DNA from: DATJPY01 sp035506135
GTDB taxonomy: Bacteria > Myxococcota_A > UBA9160 > PR03
NCBI GenBank assembly: GCA_035506135.1
Contig: DATJPY010000044.1
Location: forward strand, 1-64,000
Reading direction: 5' to 3'
Length of the DNA: 64,000 bases
The notes below the pieces were generated by a model. The model did no database searches. It was given only the letters and a program-made list of their open reading frames with translations, and was not told the origin of the DNA. This document shows, piece by piece, positions 53,821 to 62,114 of this stretch. Position 1 is the stretch's first letter; each line of letters starts with the position of its first letter. The translations under genes were made by a program, and so were the position numbers.

Positions 53821-55725
53821 GTGGCGGGTCGCGAGTCGGAGACGGCGTTCGAGGAGCGGATCGAGAGCCTGCCCACCGGCCCGGGCGTCTATCTCTTCAA
53901 GAACGCGCGCGGGCGGGTGCTGTACGTGGGCAAGGCGCAGAACCTGCGCTCGCGGGTGCGCTCCTACCTGCGCGCGGGCGGCGACGGGCGCATCCGCGTT
54001 GCGCCGATGGTCGAGCAGGCCGCCGACGTCGAGGTCGTGGTTACCCCGTCGGTCAAGGACGCGCTGCTGCTCGAGAACGAGCTGATCAAGCGCCACAAGC
54101 CGCCGTTCAACGTGCGGCTTCGCGACGACAAGCAGTATCTCGGCCTGCGCCTCGACGCGCGCGAGTCGTGGCCGCGCCTCACGCCCGTGCGACGCTTCCG
54201 CGAGGACGGTGCGGCGTACTTCGGGCCCTACACCTCGAGCCAGTCGCTGCGCGACGCGGTCTCGAACCTGCGGCGCATCTTCCCGCTCCGCTCGTGCAGC
54301 GATCCGGTGTTCCGCGACTACGCGCGCCGCGGCCGCCCGTGCATCGAGTACGAGATGAAGCGCTGCCTCGGCCCGTGCTGCGGCCTGATCGGGACCGCCG
54401 CCTACGCCGAGCTGGTCGAGGGCACGGCGCTCTTCCTGCGCGGCCGCTCGGACGAGCTGCTGCGGGAGCTGCGGCAGGGCATGGACAAGGCGGCCGAGGA
54501 GGAGCGCTTCGAGGACGCGGCGCGGCTGCGCGATCGCATCGCGGCGGTCGAGCAGACGGTGGCGCGCCAGCAGATCGTCGCCGAGCGCGCAGTCGACCGC
54601 GACGCCTTCGGCCTCGCGCGGCGCGGCGGCGAGGTCGAGGTCGCCGTCCTCCACGTGCGCGCCGGACGCGTGGTCGGCCACGGGAGCTGGTCGTTCTCCG
54701 AGGTCCAGCTCGACGACGCGGAGGCGCTGGGCTCGTTCCTCGGTCAGTACTACGGCGCCCCGGATCGCCCGCCAGCGCGCGAGGTCCTGGTGCCGCTCGA
54801 GCCGGCGGACGGCAGCGCCCTCGCGGAGCTGCTGGCCGAGCGCGCCGGGCGCCGCGTCTCGCTGCGCATCCCGCAGCGGGGCCCCCTGCGCGAGCTGGTG
54901 GCCATGGCGGACGCGAACGCCTCGCTGCGTCTGGCCCAGCGCGTCGACGCGCGCGAGAGCGTCACCGCCGCCCTCGCGGAGCTGCAGGAGCGGCTCGGGC
55001 TGGCCCGGCTGCCGCGCCGCATCGAGTGCTACGACGTCTCGACGCTCGGCGGCGCGCTCGCGGTCGCGAGCCGCGTGGCGTTCGAGGACGGGCGCCCCGA
55101 CAAGTCCGGCTATCGGCGCTACCGGATCCGCGAGGCGCCGGGCGGCGACGACGTGGCCTGTCTGCGCGAGGTGATCCAGCGGCGGCTCGGGCGCCGCGCT
55201 GCCGAGCCGCTCCCGGACCTGCTGATGGTCGACGGCGGCAAGGGACAGGTGGGCGTGGTGAGCGCGGCGCTGCGCGACGCCGGCGTGACACAGGACGTGG
55301 TCGGCATCTCGAAGGAGCGCGACGACGCGGCGGCGACCGCGATCTCCCCGCGCGCGCCGCGCGTTCGCCGCAGCGGCGGCCTCAAGGCGGAGCGGCTCCA
55401 CCTTCCCGGCCGCAAGGATCCCGTGCTGCTGCCTGCGAGCTCGTCGGCGCTGCTCCTGCTGCAGCGCGTGCGCGACGAAGCGCATCGCTTCGCGATCGAG
55501 TTCCAGCGCCAGCTCCGGCAGCGCGCGAACCTGACGTCGATCCTCGAGGAGGTCCCCGGCATCGGGCCCGGCAAGCGGCGCGCACTGCTGCGCGAGCTCG
55601 GCTCGCTGCGCGCGGTGCGCGAGGCGGACGAGGCGCAGCTCGCCGGTGTGGGCGGGGTTTCGGCCGAGGACGCGCGGCGCATCCGCCGCTTCTTCGACGC
55701 CCTCGGCGACGCTGCACCGCGCTGA
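53821..55725 (+). CDS. uvrC: Excinuclease ABC subunit C
   Basis: This is a 634-residue UvrC, the dual-incision nuclease of excision repair. The GIY-YIG domain starts GVYLFKNARGRVLYVGKAQN, followed by LRDDKQYLGLRLDARESWPR, a UVR motif (EEERFEDAARLRDRIAAVEQ), the RNase H-like C-terminal nuclease (RIECYDVSTLGGALAVAS, LLMVDGGKGQVGV) and a HhH tail (EVPGIGPGKRRALLRELGSL). GTG start. It lies directly after uvrB, separated only by the 23-bp repeats. Confidence 0.97.
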   Translation: MAGRESETAFEERIESLPTGPGVYLFKNARGRVLYVGKAQNLRSRVRSYLRAGGDGRIRVAPMVEQAADVEVVVTPSVKDALLLENELIKRHKPPFNVRLRDDKQYLGLRLDARESWPRLTPVRRFREDGAAYFGPYTSSQSLRDAVSNLRRIFPLRSCSDPVFRDYARRGRPCIEYEMKRCLGPCCGLIGTAAYAELVEGTALFLRGRSDELLRELRQGMDKAAEEERFEDAARLRDRIAAVEQTVARQQIVAERAVDRDAFGLARRGGEVEVAVLHVRAGRVVGHGSWSFSEVQLDDAEALGSFLGQYYGAPDRPPAREVLVPLEPADGSALAELLAERAGRRVSLRIPQRGPLRELVAMADANASLRLAQRVDARESVTAALAELQERLGLARLPRRIECYDVSTLGGALAVASRVAFEDGRPDKSGYRRYRIREAPGGDDVACLREVIQRRLGRRAAEPLPDLLMVDGGKGQVGVVSAALRDAGVTQDVVGISKERDDAAATAISPRAPRVRRSGGLKAERLHLPGRKDPVLLPASSSALLLLQRVRDEAHRFAIEFQRQLRQRANLTSILEEVPGIGPGKRRALLRELGSLRAVREADEAQLAGVGGVSAEDARRIRRFFDALGDAAPR

Positions 55726-55772
55726 GCGCGGCGCCGTCAAGGCGCCGGAGCGGCCTGCCGATCCGACGAGGG

Positions 55773-56648
55773 ATGACGCTGCGGCGCGCCCTCGTCTGCA
55801 CGCTCGCGCTCGTTGCCGGCTGGCTGCCGCCTGCTGCGGCCGAGGTCTACCGCTGGACCGACGCGCAGGGCGAGGTGCACTACAGCGGCGACCTCGCCGA
55901 GGTGCCTCCGGACCAGCGCGACGCCGCGCGCGGCGCCGCGCCGTCGATGGGTGCGAATCGCGTCCAGACGTACAGCGCGCCGCCTGCCTCGCCGCAGCCG
56001 GCGCGCCCGCGCTCCGCCGATGCGGAGACGAGTCCGGCGCGCGTGCACCGGATTCCGGTCCAGCGCGGCGCGGCGGGCATGATCGTGATGGTCCAGCTCA
56101 ACGGCCGCGCCGTCGCGCCGTTCCTGGTCGACACGGGCGCCAGCTACGTGCTGGTTCCCCAGTCGCTTGCCGACGAGATCGGCGTCAAGGTGGGACCCGA
56201 CACGCGGAAGATGCGCTTCGCGACCGCCAACGGGGTGGTGGAGCAGCCCATCGTGATGCTCGACTCGGTCGAGCTCGGCGACGCGCGCGCGGACGAGGTG
56301 CCCGCGAGCATCTCGCCCTCGCTCGGCATCGGGCTGCTCGGCCTCTCCTTCTTCAACCGCTTCACCTACCAGATCGACGCGGCGGCCGGCCTGCTGACGC
56401 TCACCGAGAACGATCTCGCCGAGAGCGGCGGGATCCTCGGCGGGCGCAGCGAGGGGCAGTGGCGCGGCGAGTTCATGGGCCTGCGCGTGCGCCTCGCGGA
56501 GCTCGAGGCGCGCCGCGATGCGACGCCGCCGAACCACTCCCGGCAGCTCGATCGCCTCGATCAGGAGCACGCCGCGCTCGAGCGCCAGATCGAGACGCTG
56601 GACGCCGAGGCGGACCGCGCGCGCGTGCCGGACGCCTGGCGCCGCTGA
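55773..56648 (+). CDS. Secreted DUF4124 and retropepsin-like aspartyl protease
   Basis: This is a 291-residue exported protein. After a signal peptide (1-23) comes a DUF4124 domain (EVYRWTDAQGEVHYSGDLAE), then a Pro-rich linker and a single-lobe retroviral-type aspartic protease domain with the catalytic VDTGASYVLVPQSLADEIGV and hydrophobic flap GLLGLSFFNRFTYQIDAAAG. A C-terminal charged helix (about 225-288) may be a coiled coil. Such proteases must dimerise; their bacterial targets are largely unknown. It starts 47 bases after uvrC and may share the transcript. Confidence 0.9.
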   Translation: MTLRRALVCTLALVAGWLPPAAAEVYRWTDAQGEVHYSGDLAEVPPDQRDAARGAAPSMGANRVQTYSAPPASPQPARPRSADAETSPARVHRIPVQRGAAGMIVMVQLNGRAVAPFLVDTGASYVLVPQSLADEIGVKVGPDTRKMRFATANGVVEQPIVMLDSVELGDARADEVPASISPSLGIGLLGLSFFNRFTYQIDAAAGLLTLTENDLAESGGILGGRSEGQWRGEFMGLRVRLAELEARRDATPPNHSRQLDRLDQEHAALERQIETLDAEADRARVPDAWRR

Positions 56649-56768
56649 GGGCGCGGTAGCGGACTTCCCAGAATGGGGAGACCGGCGCCCTCGTCGGTGT
56701 GGCGGGGCGCCTGCCGCGCCGCGTCGCGTCGCGCCCCGTGGCATCGATCTTGCTCCCTCCGGGCCTCG

Positions 56769-57143
56769 ATGCGCATCCGCCCCCGCAGCGATCCGCACGA
56801 GCGCCGCGAGCGCGCGCGAATCCGCCTCGACCTCGAGCGGCTCGGCGTCGCGGACGAGCTGCGGGACGAGCTCTCGCGCCGCCTCGAGGCGCTCTCGAAC
56901 AATCTCTCGGAGGACGCCTACGATGCCGCCCTCGCCGGCGTGGCGCTGGCGGACGCGCTCCACCGCGAGGGCGCCGAGGCGCAGCGGCATCGGGCACGCG
57001 ACCTGGGCGAGATCCAGCGCCTGCTCGGCGCATTCTCCGAGGAGATGCGCAAGCTCGATGAGGCGCTCCAGATCCTCTCGACCTACGTCCAGCGCATGCG
57101 CTCGCGCACGCGCGTCGTCGAGCGCCCCAAGCTGATGCACTGA
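56769..57143 (+). CDS. Small charged, helical protein of unknown function
   Basis: This 124-residue protein is rich in Arg, Glu and Leu and likely almost wholly helical. Segments such as LDLERLGVADELRDELSRRL and SEEMRKLDEALQILSTYVQR suggest a coiled coil. I recognise no family. There is no signal peptide or membrane helix. The ATG at 56769 is a guess: its ribosome-binding site is poor and the frame stays open upstream to ATG 56673. It lies between the protease and comEC genes on the same strand. The 120 bases before it (56649-56768) hold no feature I can name. Confidence 0.6.
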   Translation: MRIRPRSDPHERRERARIRLDLERLGVADELRDELSRRLEALSNNLSEDAYDAALAGVALADALHREGAEAQRHRARDLGEIQRLLGAFSEEMRKLDEALQILSTYVQRMRSRTRVVERPKLMH

Positions 57144-57316
57144 TCCTGCAGCGCGCCTGGGTCGGGAGCGCGCGGCGCGGCTCGCGTCGCCGGCGGGCCG
57201 GTGCCGCGATATCCTCGCACCCACTCCGCGGTCCCGCGGCAGATCGGCGCATCGGCTTCTTCGGCGACTTCTTCGGCGTACTCGGCAGCTTCCTCGGCCA
57301 GCTCGGCCTCGCGCAG

Positions 57317-59653
57317 GTGCTCGCGATCCTGGCGGCCGACCGCGACGTCGTGTCGGGCGCGGCGCTCTCGAAGCTCGCCGCGATCGGCATCGCGCTGGCG
57401 CTCGCCGGGCGGTCGCGCGCGGGCCGTCGGCTGGCGGCGGCGCTCGCGTTGGGCGCCGCCTCGGCGTTCGGCCTCGCCGAACGGCTCGATGAGGCGTCGC
57501 GCCACGTGCCGGCCGCGCCGCTCGAGGCGACGCTCGAGGCCACGGTGACGCGCGCCGCGCCCCTTCCGGGTGCCGTCGAGCTCGACCTCGCCGGGGTGCG
57601 CGCCGTCGGAGGCGAGGGACCGCTGCCGCCGCGCCTGCGGCTGCGCGCACCGATCGAGGGCGTGCACGATGCGAGGACTCCGCCGTTCGCGTCCGTGCTC
57701 CCCGGCGATCGGCTGCGCCTGCGCGCGCGGCTGCGCCCCTTCGAGGAGCGCGCGAATCCGGGAGGCCGGGGTCGCGCGCGCGATCTCGCGCGGATCGGCA
57801 TCGCGACGATGGCCGCGCCGGTCCATCCGGATCTCGTCGTGCGTCTGCCCGACGGCGAGCGCATCCGTCCGCTGGCCGCGCTCCATCGATTCCGCGCGCG
57901 CGCCGGCGCGCGGCTCGCGGCCGAAGGGGAGGGTGGCGAGCTGCTCCGCGCGCTCGCGCTCGGAGACCGCGGCGGCCTCGAGCGGCCTTCCATCGACGCA
58001 TTCCGCAGCCTCGGGCTCACGCATCTCCTCTCGGTGTCGGGGGTCCATCTGGCGCTGGCGGGAGCGCTCTTCTACCGGATCGCGCGGCGCGCGCTCCTGC
58101 GCTCGCGGCGCTCGGTCGATCCGCGGCGACCCGCGCTGCTGCTCGCGGCCGGCGCCGCCGGCGGCTACGCGCTGCTCGCGGGCTGGGACGTCCCGGTCCG
58201 CCGCTCGCTCGTCATGCTGATCGGCCTCGCGCTCTCGTTCGCGGCCCGGCGCTCGGTCCAGCGCGGCGCGCCGCTGCTCGGAGCCGCCGTGCTGGTCCTC
58301 GCGTTCGATCCCGAGGCGCTCTTCGACGCCGGAGCGCAGATGTCGTTCGGCGCGAGCGCGGCGCTGGTGGCGGGGTCGAGCCGGGCGTCGAGCGGCGCCG
58401 GGGAGCCGGCGCGCTGGGGACGCGCCCGGCGCTGGCTCGCCGAGATGCTCCAGGCGGGTGCCGTCGCGAACGCCGCCACGGCCCCGATCGCGGCGAGCGC
58501 GATCGGGGTGCTCTCGCCCTGGGCGCTCGCCGCCAACCTGGCAGCGATCCCGTGGACCGAGCTGGCGCTCCTGCCGTGCGCGCTCGTCGCCGCGCTGGCG
58601 GCCGGACTCGCGCCCGACGCGAGGGTGAGCGGGCTCCTGCTGCGCGCCTCGGCGGCCGTCGCTGCCGCGTCGCTCGAGGGGCTTCGGCGCACCGCCGCCG
58701 CGCTCCCCGATGCCTGGACCGCGTCGCCCGGAGCGGCCGCCGTGGCGGCCGCGCTGCTCGCCGCGCTCCTGCTCGTGCGCGTGCGCGGCACGATCCGCCG
58801 CTGTGTCGGGTCGCTCGCGATCACGCTCGCCCTCGCGCTCGCGCCACCGGCGCGCATCGACCCCGCTCCGCCGCGGCTCGTGAGCCTCGATGTCGGGCAG
58901 GGCGACGCGGCCGTCGTGCAGGGCCGCTCCGCGGCGCTCTTGATCGACGGCGGCCCCGCCGTCCCGGGCGGACGCGACCTCGGCGAGTCGGTGGTGCTGC
59001 CGGCGCTGCGCGCGCTCGGCGTGCGCCGCCTCGACCTGGTGGTCGCCAGCCACGGCGACCTCGACCATCGCGGCGGGCTTCCGGCCGTGGTGCGCGCGCT
59101 GCCGGTCGGCCGGGTCTGGCTCCCCTTCGGTGGGCTTCGCGACCCCGCGTTCGAGGCGCTGATCGAGATCGCACGCGCGCGCGGCGTCGCGGTCGAGGAG
59201 CGCGGAGCGGGCTCGGCCGCCGCGCAGCTCGGCGACCTCCGCGTGACACCGCTCTGGCCGCCGCCGGACGAGGCCGCGAGCGGCGGCCCCGGACGCCGCA
59301 ACGACCGCTCGCTCACGGTGCGCGTCGATGCGGCGGGCCGCGGCCTCCTCTTTCCCGGCGACATCGAGGCGGGCGCGGAGGCGCGGCTCGTCGCCTCCGG
59401 CGCGCTGCTCCGCGCGGACGTGCTGAAGCTCCCGCACCACGGCAGCCGCACCTCGTCCTCCGCGCGACTCCTCGACGCCGTCGACGGCGGAGTGGCGATC
59501 GTGTCGGCGCCGCGCTGGAGCCGCTTCGGCATGCCGCATCCCGAGGTCGTCGCGCGCGTCGCGGGGGACGGCTACGCCGTGTGGTGGACGGGGCGCGACG
59601 GCGCGGTGCTGATCGGGCTCGATCCGCGCCTCTGGGTCCGGGGGTGGCGCTGA
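57317..59653 (+). CDS. comEC: ComEC/Rec2-type DNA-uptake channel protein
   Basis: This is a protein of at least 778 residues. It has the N-terminal DUF4131/OB region, the competence domain with many helices (ALGDRGGLERPSIDAFRSLG, LTHLLSVSGVHLALAGALFY) and a C-terminal metallo-beta-lactamase-like domain (LDVGQGDAAVVQ, ASHGDLDHRGGL, LKLPHHGSRTSSSARLLDAV). ComEC forms the inner-membrane channel for single-stranded DNA. GTG 57317 is the first usable start codon, but the open frame upstream encodes a hydrophobic Gly/Phe stretch (57254-57316) that may belong to the first membrane helix. Other competence genes are not in the window. Confidence 0.92.
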   Translation: MLAILAADRDVVSGAALSKLAAIGIALALAGRSRAGRRLAAALALGAASAFGLAERLDEASRHVPAAPLEATLEATVTRAAPLPGAVELDLAGVRAVGGEGPLPPRLRLRAPIEGVHDARTPPFASVLPGDRLRLRARLRPFEERANPGGRGRARDLARIGIATMAAPVHPDLVVRLPDGERIRPLAALHRFRARAGARLAAEGEGGELLRALALGDRGGLERPSIDAFRSLGLTHLLSVSGVHLALAGALFYRIARRALLRSRRSVDPRRPALLLAAGAAGGYALLAGWDVPVRRSLVMLIGLALSFAARRSVQRGAPLLGAAVLVLAFDPEALFDAGAQMSFGASAALVAGSSRASSGAGEPARWGRARRWLAEMLQAGAVANAATAPIAASAIGVLSPWALAANLAAIPWTELALLPCALVAALAAGLAPDARVSGLLLRASAAVAAASLEGLRRTAAALPDAWTASPGAAAVAAALLAALLLVRVRGTIRRCVGSLAITLALALAPPARIDPAPPRLVSLDVGQGDAAVVQGRSAALLIDGGPAVPGGRDLGESVVLPALRALGVRRLDLVVASHGDLDHRGGLPAVVRALPVGRVWLPFGGLRDPAFEALIEIARARGVAVEERGAGSAAAQLGDLRVTPLWPPPDEAASGGPGRRNDRSLTVRVDAAGRGLLFPGDIEAGAEARLVASGALLRADVLKLPHHGSRTSSSARLLDAVDGGVAIVSAPRWSRFGMPHPEVVARVAGDGYAVWWTGRDGAVLIGLDPRLWVRGWR

Positions 59654-59677
59654 GGGCGCGGTCGCAGCAGCTGGCGC

Positions 59678-59706
59678 TTGGAGCGGAACTCCGCCTCGAT
59701 TACGCT
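59678..59706 (+). promoter_or_regulatory. Predicted promoter of the APH-kinase / acyl-CoA dehydrogenase genes
   Basis: TTGGAG (59678-59683), 17 nt and TACGCT (59701-59706) end 8 nt before the ATG of the kinase gene. Good spacing, and again no room for a Shine-Dalgarno leader. Confidence 0.55.
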
Positions 59707-59714
59707 GGCGGCCG

Positions 59715-60797
59715 ATGGCGGATCCCAGGCCGGCCGCGCCGCCGCCCGAGCTGATCGACGTGCGCCCCGACGAGCGCTTCGACGAGGCGCGCCTCGCCGG
59801 CTTGCTGCGCGGCCGCCTCGAGGGCTCCGACGCGCCCCTGGTCGTCCGCCAGTTCGGCGGCGGCCACGCGAACCTGACCTACCTGCTGCGCTTCGGCGAC
59901 GGCCCGCAGACGCGCGAGTACGTGCTGCGCCGGCCTCCGCTCGGCCCGGTGGCGCCCGGCTCGCACGACATGTCGCGCGAGCACCGCGTGCTCGCCGTGC
60001 TCTGGCGGGCGTTCCCGCTGGCGCCGCGGTCGTACCTCTACTGCGACGACGCGTCGGTGATCGGCGCGCCGTTCTTCGTGATGGAGCGCCGTCACGGGGT
60101 GGTGGTGCGCGGCGGCATCCCGCCCGAGTTCGGCGGCGGCCGCGACGCGGTCGCCAACCGCAAGCTCTCCGAGGTGGTGGTGGACGTGCTCGCCGACTTC
60201 CACGCGGTCGACGCGGCGCGCGCCGGGCTCGGCGACCTGGGCCGCCCGGAGGGCTTCCTCCAGCGGCAGGTGCAGGGCTGGAGCGAGCGCTGGGAGCGCT
60301 CGCGCGTCGAGCCGAATCCGCTCGCGGACGAGCTCCAGCGCTGGCTGCTCGACAATCTTCCGGTGTCCCCCGCGCCGACCCTGCTGCACAACGACTGGCG
60401 CCTCGACAACATGGCCGTGGCCTCCGACGACCCCGGCCGCTGCGTCGCCGTGTACGACTGGGACATGTGCACGCGTGGCGATCCGCTCGCGGACCTCGGC
60501 ACCGTGCTCGCGGTCTGGTACGAGCCCGACGAGGTGCCCTCGACGCTGAATCCGATGCCGACGACCACGGCCGGATTCCTGTCGCGCGCCGAAGCGGGCA
60601 AGCGCTACGCGGAGCGCAGCGGGCGCGACGTGGGTGCGCTCCCCTACTACCTGGTGTTCGGCACGTTCAAGATGGCCGTCGTGCTCCAGCAGATCTACGT
60701 CCGCTTCCACCGCGGCCAGACCCAGGACCAGCGCTTCGCGGGGATGGGAGAGGGCGCCCGCTCGCTGTTCCGCCTCGCCGACGCGCGGCGCCCCTGA
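59715..60797 (+). CDS. Phosphotransferase (APH fold), ACAD10/11- or LvaA-like
   Basis: This is a 360-residue kinase of the aminoglycoside-phosphotransferase fold. An N-lobe glycine segment (VRQFGGGHANLTYLLRFGDG), the catalytic loop LLHNDWRLDNMAVAS (HxDxxxxN) and the metal-binding VYDWDMCTRGDPLADLG are present. Proteins of this branch adjoin acyl-CoA dehydrogenases; in mammals the domains are fused in ACAD10/ACAD11, and in Pseudomonas LvaA and LvaC act in levulinate breakdown by phosphorylating a 4-hydroxyacyl-CoA. The acyl-CoA dehydrogenase follows 43 bases later. Antibiotic resistance is unlikely. Confidence 0.88.
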   Translation: MADPRPAAPPPELIDVRPDERFDEARLAGLLRGRLEGSDAPLVVRQFGGGHANLTYLLRFGDGPQTREYVLRRPPLGPVAPGSHDMSREHRVLAVLWRAFPLAPRSYLYCDDASVIGAPFFVMERRHGVVVRGGIPPEFGGGRDAVANRKLSEVVVDVLADFHAVDAARAGLGDLGRPEGFLQRQVQGWSERWERSRVEPNPLADELQRWLLDNLPVSPAPTLLHNDWRLDNMAVASDDPGRCVAVYDWDMCTRGDPLADLGTVLAVWYEPDEVPSTLNPMPTTTAGFLSRAEAGKRYAERSGRDVGALPYYLVFGTFKMAVVLQQIYVRFHRGQTQDQRFAGMGEGARSLFRLADARRP

Positions 60798-60840
60798 GCG
60801 CGAGCCGGATGCGGTAGGCTCCGCCCCGAGAGGAGCCCCC

Positions 60841-62070
60841 ATGGCCATCGACTTCAGCTTCCCCGAGGAGATCGAGCTCGTGCGCCGTCGCGTGCGGGAC
60901 TTCATCGACAAGGTGGTGCGCCCGGCCGAGCAGGAGATCGAGGCCCACGAGGGCGAGCGCAAGGTGCTCGTCGAGCAGGTGATCCGGATGCGCAAGGCCG
61001 CACAGGAGTGGGGCCTCTGGCTGCCGCACATGCCGGAGGAGTACGGGGGCATGGGGCTCGGGCACGTCGCGATGGCCGCGGTCTCGGCGGAGGCCGCCAA
61101 GTCCCGCTTCGGCCCGTTCGCGCTGAACGCGCAGGCGCCCGACGAGGGCAACATGCACACGCTCCTGCACTGGGGCACCCCCGAGCAGAAGCAGAGGTAC
61201 CTGCGCCCGCTCTGCGAGGGCCGCGCCCGCTCGTGCTTCGCGATGACCGAGCCCGAGGTCGCCGGCTCGGATCCCACGCTGATCCAGACGCGCGCGGTCG
61301 ACCGCGGCGACCACTGGGAGATCAACGGACACAAGTGGTTCATCTCGGGCGCACACGGCGCGAACTTCGCGATCCTGATCGCGCGCACCGAGGACGACCC
61401 CGAGGTCCCGCAGGCGACCAACACCGCGTTCCTGGTCGACGTCCCGAGCGACGGCTGGGAGGTCGTCCGCGACATCCACACCATGAGCGGTCCGAGCCAC
61501 AACCACTGCGAGATCCGCATCCGCGACCTGCGCGTGCCGGCGGACGCCGTGCTCGGCGGGCGCGGGAACGGACATCGGCTCGGCCAGTACCGGCTCGGTC
61601 CCGCGAGGCTGGCGCACTGCATGCGCTGGATCGGGCAGGCCGAGATCGCGCTCAACATGACGATCGACCGCGCGCTCAAGCGCTTCGCGCACGGCTCGCT
61701 GCTGGCGGAGAAGCAGGGGATCCAGTGGATGATCGCGGACAGCACGATGGAGCTCTACCAGTGCAAGCTGATGGTGCTGCACGCCGCCTACCGGATCGAC
61801 CGCGGCGACGACTTCAAGAGCGAGGTCTCGATGGCCAAGCACTTCGTCGCGAACGCGCTGAACCGCATCATCGACCGCGCGGTCCAGGTCCACGGCGCGC
61901 TCGGCTACTCGACCGACACCCCGCTGGCGCACATGGCGACCCAGGCGCGCTGGGCGCGCTTCGCCGACGGCGCCGACGAGGTGCACCAGTGGCGCATCGC
62001 GCAGCGCGCCATCGAGGCCTACACGAGGACGGGGAGCGTCACCAGCGCGGCCGGCGATCTGCCGCTCTGA
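60841..62070 (+). CDS. Acyl-CoA dehydrogenase (ACAD10/11-like partner)
   Basis: This is a 409-residue FAD-dependent acyl-CoA dehydrogenase. Blocks are LPHMPEEYGGMGLGHVAMAA, CFAMTEPEVAGSDPT, INGHKWFISGAHGANFAILI, GQAEIALNMTIDRALKRFAH and the FAD/C-terminal VQVHGALGYSTDTPLAHM with RFADGADEVHQWRIA. The sequence style (DGADEVH near the C-terminus) is that of ACAD11-type enzymes that remove the phosphate of a 4-phosphoacyl-CoA made by the neighbouring kinase. ATG 60841 has GGAG upstream and a -10-like TAGGCT at 60815. Confidence 0.95.
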   Translation: MAIDFSFPEEIELVRRRVRDFIDKVVRPAEQEIEAHEGERKVLVEQVIRMRKAAQEWGLWLPHMPEEYGGMGLGHVAMAAVSAEAAKSRFGPFALNAQAPDEGNMHTLLHWGTPEQKQRYLRPLCEGRARSCFAMTEPEVAGSDPTLIQTRAVDRGDHWEINGHKWFISGAHGANFAILIARTEDDPEVPQATNTAFLVDVPSDGWEVVRDIHTMSGPSHNHCEIRIRDLRVPADAVLGGRGNGHRLGQYRLGPARLAHCMRWIGQAEIALNMTIDRALKRFAHGSLLAEKQGIQWMIADSTMELYQCKLMVLHAAYRIDRGDDFKSEVSMAKHFVANALNRIIDRAVQVHGALGYSTDTPLAHMATQARWARFADGADEVHQWRIAQRAIEAYTRTGSVTSAAGDLPL

Positions 62071-62114
62071 CCCGCGCGCCCGCGGCGCGCCGGCGGGGTC
62101 AGGGGGGGAGGACC

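Noticed and set aside
57242..57316. Separate small gene in the TTCGGC-rich stretch before comEC
   Set aside because: There is no start codon, the composition is repetitive, and the frame runs straight into comEC.
59715..60797. Aminoglycoside resistance gene
   Set aside because: The kinase fold matches, but the acyl-CoA dehydrogenase neighbour and the ACAD10/11-like sequence style point to acyl-CoA metabolism.
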